Made by a program: the position numbers and the translations under genes
The notes under the pieces: generated by a model
The model's input: the letters and a program-made list of their open reading frames with translations, nothing else
Told to the model about the DNA's origin: nothing
Database searches by the model: none
NCBI GenBank assembly: GCA_021442545.1
Contig: JABUSX010000197.1
Location: forward strand, 1 to 12,889
Length of the DNA stretch: 12,889 nucleotides
DNA from: Eubacterium sp.
Lineage (GTDB): Bacteria > Bacillota > Clostridia > Lachnospirales > Lachnospiraceae
Direction: 5' to 3'
In this document: one piece after another, positions 11,659 through 12,889 of the stretch
Layout of the letters: every line of letters begins with the position of its first letter
Numbering within the stretch: the first letter of the stretch is position 1

Positions 11659-11740
11659 AATCGCATACGGAAAAGTACGAAATCGCATACGGAAAAGTAC
11701 GAAATCGCATGCGGAAAAGTACGAAATCGCATACGGAAAA
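11659..11740. repeat. 22-bp tandem repeat array upstream of the regulator gene
   Basis: Four head-to-tail copies with a period of exactly 22 bp. The word TCGCATACGGAAAAGTAC begins at 11661 and 11683, returns with one change (CATGCGG) at 11705, and begins a fourth time at 11727, where the unit breaks off after CGGAAAA. Successive units are joined by GAAA. Two degenerate relatives follow (CATGCGGAAATAA near 11753 and CCGCATATGAAAAA near 11773). A 22-bp period is close to two helical turns, so the same face of DNA would be presented each time. The array ends about 80 bases before the regulator start. It looks like a set of protein-binding sites (iteron-like) or a young slippage expansion. Confidence 0.9.
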
Positions 11741-11819
11741 TCAGGATAAAAACATGCGGAAATAAACAGGAACCGCATATGAAAAACAATAAAGAAAGCT
11801 GCAGGAGAATATAAGTATC

Positions 11820-12818
11820 ATGGCCAGAGAAATGGGAAAACAGGAGCTGCTGGTGCAGGTTGCCCGCCTTTATTATGAATATGATCTGAATCAGAATGAT
11901 ATTTCAAAAAAGGTTAACCTGTCGAGGTCATACGTATCCAAACTTCTGACGGAAGCCAGAGAAAGCGGCATCGTCAAGATCAAGATCATTGATCCGATTC
12001 AGGAAGAGACGGCTCTGGAGCGCAGTGTCCGGGAACATTTTCATCTGCAGAAGGCGATCATCGTGCCGGATGGTCAGAAAATGGAACAGCGGTATAAAGT
12101 TTTCTCGGCAGCGGCGGATTATCTGGAATCGATCATTGACGACGAAGATATCCTCGGTTATGTCTGGGGTGAAACAATTTACGAATGTGCCAGCATTATG
12201 CGCCAGATGGACGGACTCGGAGGCGTGACTACCGTACAGATGTGCGGAGGAGTCACCAATACCAGCCAGAGGGTCTTTGTTTCAGAGATATCGCAGCTAT
12301 TTTCCCGTAAGCTGAACAGCTTTGGCTATGAACTGCCCTTCCCGGCCGTAACGTCCATGAAAAGCGTCAAGAACAGCATCGAGAACGAGCCCTCTCTGCG
12401 AAAGATCTATGAACTGGCGGAAAAGGCAAATATCATGCTGATGACAACGGGCGGCTGGCATGACCGTACGACATTGATCCGTTCCGGTTACCTCACGGAC
12501 GATGAGATCCGGCATCTGAACGAAAAAGGAGCCGTCGGAGATATTGCCGCTCATTTCATCGATGCAAAAGGCAATGTCTGCGATCCGGATCTGGATGAAC
12601 GTACCGTATCCGTTCCTCTGGATACAATCAAAAACTGCCCGATCCGCATCGGCGTTGTGGCCGGCACCGATAAGGCAAAGAGTACACTCGGTGCACTGCG
12701 GGGCGGAATCTTCAGCGTTCTTATTACCCACGAATCTATGATCGAGGAGATCCAGAAACTGGATCCTTCCGTTCGTTCCGCCCGGAATAAAGACAAATAC
12801 AGCGGGAAAGATTCCTGA
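11820..12818 (+). CDS. SorC-family (Bacillus DeoR-type) sugar-phosphate-responsive transcriptional regulator
   Basis: 332 residues, normal for SorC-family regulators. The N-terminus has a helix-turn-helix at about residues 24-46 (N-Q-N-D-I-S-K-K-V-N-L-S-R-S-Y-V-S-K), followed by the linker E-S-G-I-V-K-I-K-I. The rest is the SorC sugar-binding domain: D-I-L-G-Y-V-W-G-E-T near 105-114, M-C-G-G-V-T-N near 141, and L-M-T-T-G-G-W near 205. Members usually bind phosphorylated sugars and form tetramers. Bacillus DeoR of this family responds to deoxyribose-5-phosphate, which is the substrate of the aldolase encoded here. Control of the promoter near 646-716 is therefore the best guess. It lies in the same orientation as the operon, separated by 239 bases with a hairpin and a tandem array, so it may have its own promoter and autoregulate. 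GGAG at 11804-11807 is somewhat far from the ATG, so the start could be the second Met (residue 5). Confidence 0.92.
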   Translation: MAREMGKQELLVQVARLYYEYDLNQNDISKKVNLSRSYVSKLLTEARESGIVKIKIIDPIQEETALERSVREHFHLQKAIIVPDGQKMEQRYKVFSAAADYLESIIDDEDILGYVWGETIYECASIMRQMDGLGGVTTVQMCGGVTNTSQRVFVSEISQLFSRKLNSFGYELPFPAVTSMKSVKNSIENEPSLRKIYELAEKANIMLMTTGGWHDRTTLIRSGYLTDDEIRHLNEKGAVGDIAAHFIDAKGNVCDPDLDERTVSVPLDTIKNCPIRIGVVAGTDKAKSTLGALRGGIFSVLITHESMIEEIQKLDPSVRSARNKDKYSGKDS

Positions 12819-12889
12819 ATAAACGTGGCAGAAATCGAATTACAGATCTGAAAAGAACAGAAAGCAGGGAGCGTACCGGAAAACCGGAG
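12819..12889 (+). other. Downstream non-coding end of the window
   Basis: 71 AT- and purine-rich bases follow the regulator stop codon. I see no clear terminator, start codon with ribosome binding site, or repeat in them. Confidence 0.5.

Noticed and set aside
11659..11740. CRISPR-like array
   Set aside because: The 22-bp units follow each other directly with no unique spacers, and no cas gene is visible. It is a tandem repeat.
11442..11789. Minus-strand reading frame covering the tandem array
   Set aside because: Its phenylalanine-rich repetitive protein is just the 22-bp repeat read in shifting frames; it has no good ribosome binding site and also overlaps the pta 3' end.

Overview
The window looks like a Bacillota (Clostridia-type anaerobe) chromosome segment. 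The signs are strong AGGAGG-type ribosome binding sites, moderate GC, a SorC/DeoR-type sugar regulator, an HPr-like protein with the serine region but no phosphorylatable histidine, and closest family resemblance to firmicute proteins. Every gene I can support lies on the + strand. The organism call is inference; no rRNA, tRNA or other taxonomic marker is present.

Layout. Bases 1-437 hold the tail of a sugar-ABC-type substrate-binding protein, a small His-less HPr-like gene, and a strong Rho-independent terminator. Bases 438-758 are non-coding and carry a plausible sigma-A promoter plus several AT-rich operator-like repeats. From 759 to 11580 runs a bacterial microcompartment (BMC) locus: GatD-like zinc polyol-phosphate dehydrogenase, triosephosphate isomerase with an N-terminal cargo-type extension, a BMC-associated protein of unknown function (possibly flavoprotein-like), CoA-acylating aldehyde dehydrogenase, PduS/RnfC-like electron-transfer protein, PduT-like tandem shell protein, three PduA-like hexamer shell proteins, deoxyribose-phosphate aldolase with N- and C-terminal extensions, three EutN/CcmL-type pentamer vertex proteins with an RpiB/LacA-type isomerase between the first two, and a phosphate acetyltransferase. 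Bases 11581-11819 contain a hairpin and a 22-bp tandem repeat array, followed by a SorC-family regulator (11820-12818).

How the genes fit together (inference from families): this is a sugar-phosphate-utilising (SPU-type) BMC. The aldolase would split 2-deoxyribose-5-phosphate, or a related deoxy-sugar phosphate, into acetaldehyde and glyceraldehyde-3-phosphate. The shell would retain the acetaldehyde, and the aldehyde dehydrogenase would make acetyl-CoA and NADH. Pta would recycle CoA and yield acetyl-phosphate. The triosephosphate isomerase, apparently also cargo, would pull away the other aldolase product. No iron-type alcohol dehydrogenase is visible, so NADH reoxidation may rely on the PduS/PduT-like pair, whose iron-sulfur ligands are all visible. 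The RpiB-like and GatD-like enzymes probably feed a sugar or polyol phosphate into the pathway. The SorC/DeoR-type regulator probably senses a sugar phosphate.

The least ordinary elements are: a four-cysteine, iron-sulfur-like motif on the aldolase C-terminus; cargo-type extensions on both the aldolase and the triosephosphate isomerase; Asp in place of the RpiB catalytic Cys; three GN-x-x-V repeats in the aldehyde dehydrogenase linker; and the 22-bp tandem array in front of the regulator.
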